From the NCBI GenBank assembly GCA_945936265.1, contig CAMETB010000020.1:1-15564 (forward strand): DNA of 15,564 nucleotides, read 5' to 3'. Made by a program: the position numbers and the translations under genes. Under the pieces are notes generated by a model that was not told the origin of the DNA, searched no databases, and saw nothing but the letters and a program-made list of their open reading frames with translations. The stretch is from an uncultured Clostridia bacterium (lineage in GTDB: Bacteria; Bacillota; Clostridia; Oscillospirales; CAG-272). Shown one piece after another: positions 15,222 to 15,564 of this stretch (its first letter is position 1; each line of letters begins with the position of its first letter).

Positions 15222-15491
15222 CTATTCCACAGGATCTGATTTTGCAGTCTCTGAAAGATTATCTTTTGTGAGATTTTTTATAAGTTCGTTTTTCTTATTT
15301 TCCGTTACCAGGCAGTAGTGAACGGTCTTAAGAGACTGCTCTATTCCAAACATAGCAAGCGTTTTCTCTCTTGCCGTTCCCTTGCAGGGTGTACTGTAAA
15401 TTACCGATATTTCGTTCACTTTGAAAAAGTCCGTAAATTCGTCGCTGTCGGCTCTTTTTGTTATGGTTATGAAAAGATACATTTTCTGCAT
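15222..15491 (-). CDS. N-terminal PII-like domain fragment, truncated by frameshift
   Basis: An 89-residue frame beginning MQKMYLFITITKR. It looks like the first, more divergent PII-like half, with a strand-helix start, STPCKGTARE in the place of a T-loop/B-loop region, and a second strand TVHYCLVTENKK. It ends prematurely after K84, with five out-of-frame residues (SDPVE) and TAG. AAGGAGG lies upstream of the ATG with a rather long spacing of 10 bases; an in-frame ATG at 15482 would give wider spacing still. The gene starts 18 bases after the stop of the gene before it. Confidence 0.65.
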   Translation of the reverse strand: MQKMYLFITITKRADSDEFTDFFKVNEISVIYSTPCKGTAREKTLAMFGIEQSLKTVHYCLVTENKKNELIKNLTKDNLSETAKSDPVE

Positions 15492-15509
15492 TGCCGTACA
15501 TCCTCCTTT

Positions 15510-15564
15510 TCAAAAGTCTATTATTTCGGTATCGAAAACGACATTTGCGTTGCGGCTGACAGAC
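15510..15564 (-). CDS. 3' end of an upstream gene in the PII operon
   Basis: The last 17 codons of a minus-strand gene (ending NANVVFDTEIIDF, stop TGA at 15510-15512) run into the ribosome binding site of the PII-like gene. Too little is present to identify it. In Clostridia, PII proteins of this type often follow a DUF1538 membrane protein or another transporter; whether that holds here cannot be seen. Confidence 0.5.
   Translation of the reverse strand, partial: SVSRNANVVFDTEIIDF

Larger units (their letters stand above)
14797..15491 (-). pseudogene. Two-domain PII-like regulator interrupted by a frameshift
   Basis: Two adjacent frames make the halves of one known clostridial protein type, two tandem PII-like (GlnB-fold) domains. 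The first frame (from 15491) stops at TAG 15222-15224. The second frame is already open before that stop and reads GIAVSVPLTSIGG then a linker into the second domain. The shift is one base back. It must fall between a TAA in the second frame (about 15261) and the TAG. A run of four A on the minus strand (15240-15243) is the likeliest site: one more A gives a single frame of about 231 residues. It is a recent pseudogene, an error in this sequence, or a recoded gene. Confidence 0.75.

Noticed and set aside
15222..15261. Programmed -1 frameshift in the PII gene
   Set aside because: The only candidate slip site is GCAAAAT, not a canonical X-XXY-YYZ heptamer, and I see no strong stem or pseudoknot just downstream; a deletion or sequencing error is simpler.

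Overview
The window looks like a stretch of chromosome from a low-GC Firmicute, most likely an uncultured member of the Clostridia. The evidence is strong GGAGG-type ribosome binding sites, TTGACA/TATAAT promoters with TGn extended -10 elements, AddAB in place of RecBCD, a tRNA with an encoded CCA end, and a two-domain clostridial-type PII protein. No mobile element, phage gene or CRISPR array is visible. No stretch longer than about 250 bases lacks a gene.

Left part (1-4024): the 3' end of an unrecognised plus-strand gene meets a minus-strand zinc-ribbon membrane protein at a shared hairpin terminator. A minus-strand tRNA-Ser(GGA) follows, with its own promoter and terminator. A consensus promoter then drives a plus-strand operon of an Lrp/AsnC regulator, a class I/II aminotransferase (the pair resembles Bacillus AlaR-AlaT) and a small membrane protein with a zinc ribbon. 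It ends at a bidirectional terminator shared with the next operon.

Middle part (3407-6471, minus strand): an operon of a divergent GyrB/ParE-type topoisomerase subunit, the tRNA adenosine deaminase TadA, and a class III Fic AMP-transferase closely resembling Neisseria NmFic. Relatives of this Fic type AMPylate a tyrosine in GyrB/ParE, and the tyrosine at the matching position is present in the topoisomerase of the same operon. This is the most interesting association in the window. No GyrA/ParC-type partner is present.

Right part (6602-14686, plus strand): a divergent, perfect-consensus promoter starts a compact run of a GtrA-like membrane protein, a short QueG-like iron-sulfur protein, AddB and AddA. 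The gtrA/queG and addB/addA pairs each overlap by ATGA; addB begins 56 bases after queG. AddAB is complete, with both nuclease motifs, the AddA helicase motifs and the AddB iron-sulfur cysteines.

Far right (14797-15564, minus strand): the 3' end of another gene, then a two-domain PII-like gene split by a single-base frameshift at a run of four A. Adding one base at that run restores one open frame of about 231 residues. The gene is therefore a recent pseudogene, a sequencing error, or (less likely) recoded. The C-terminal PII domain has its own plausible internal start.
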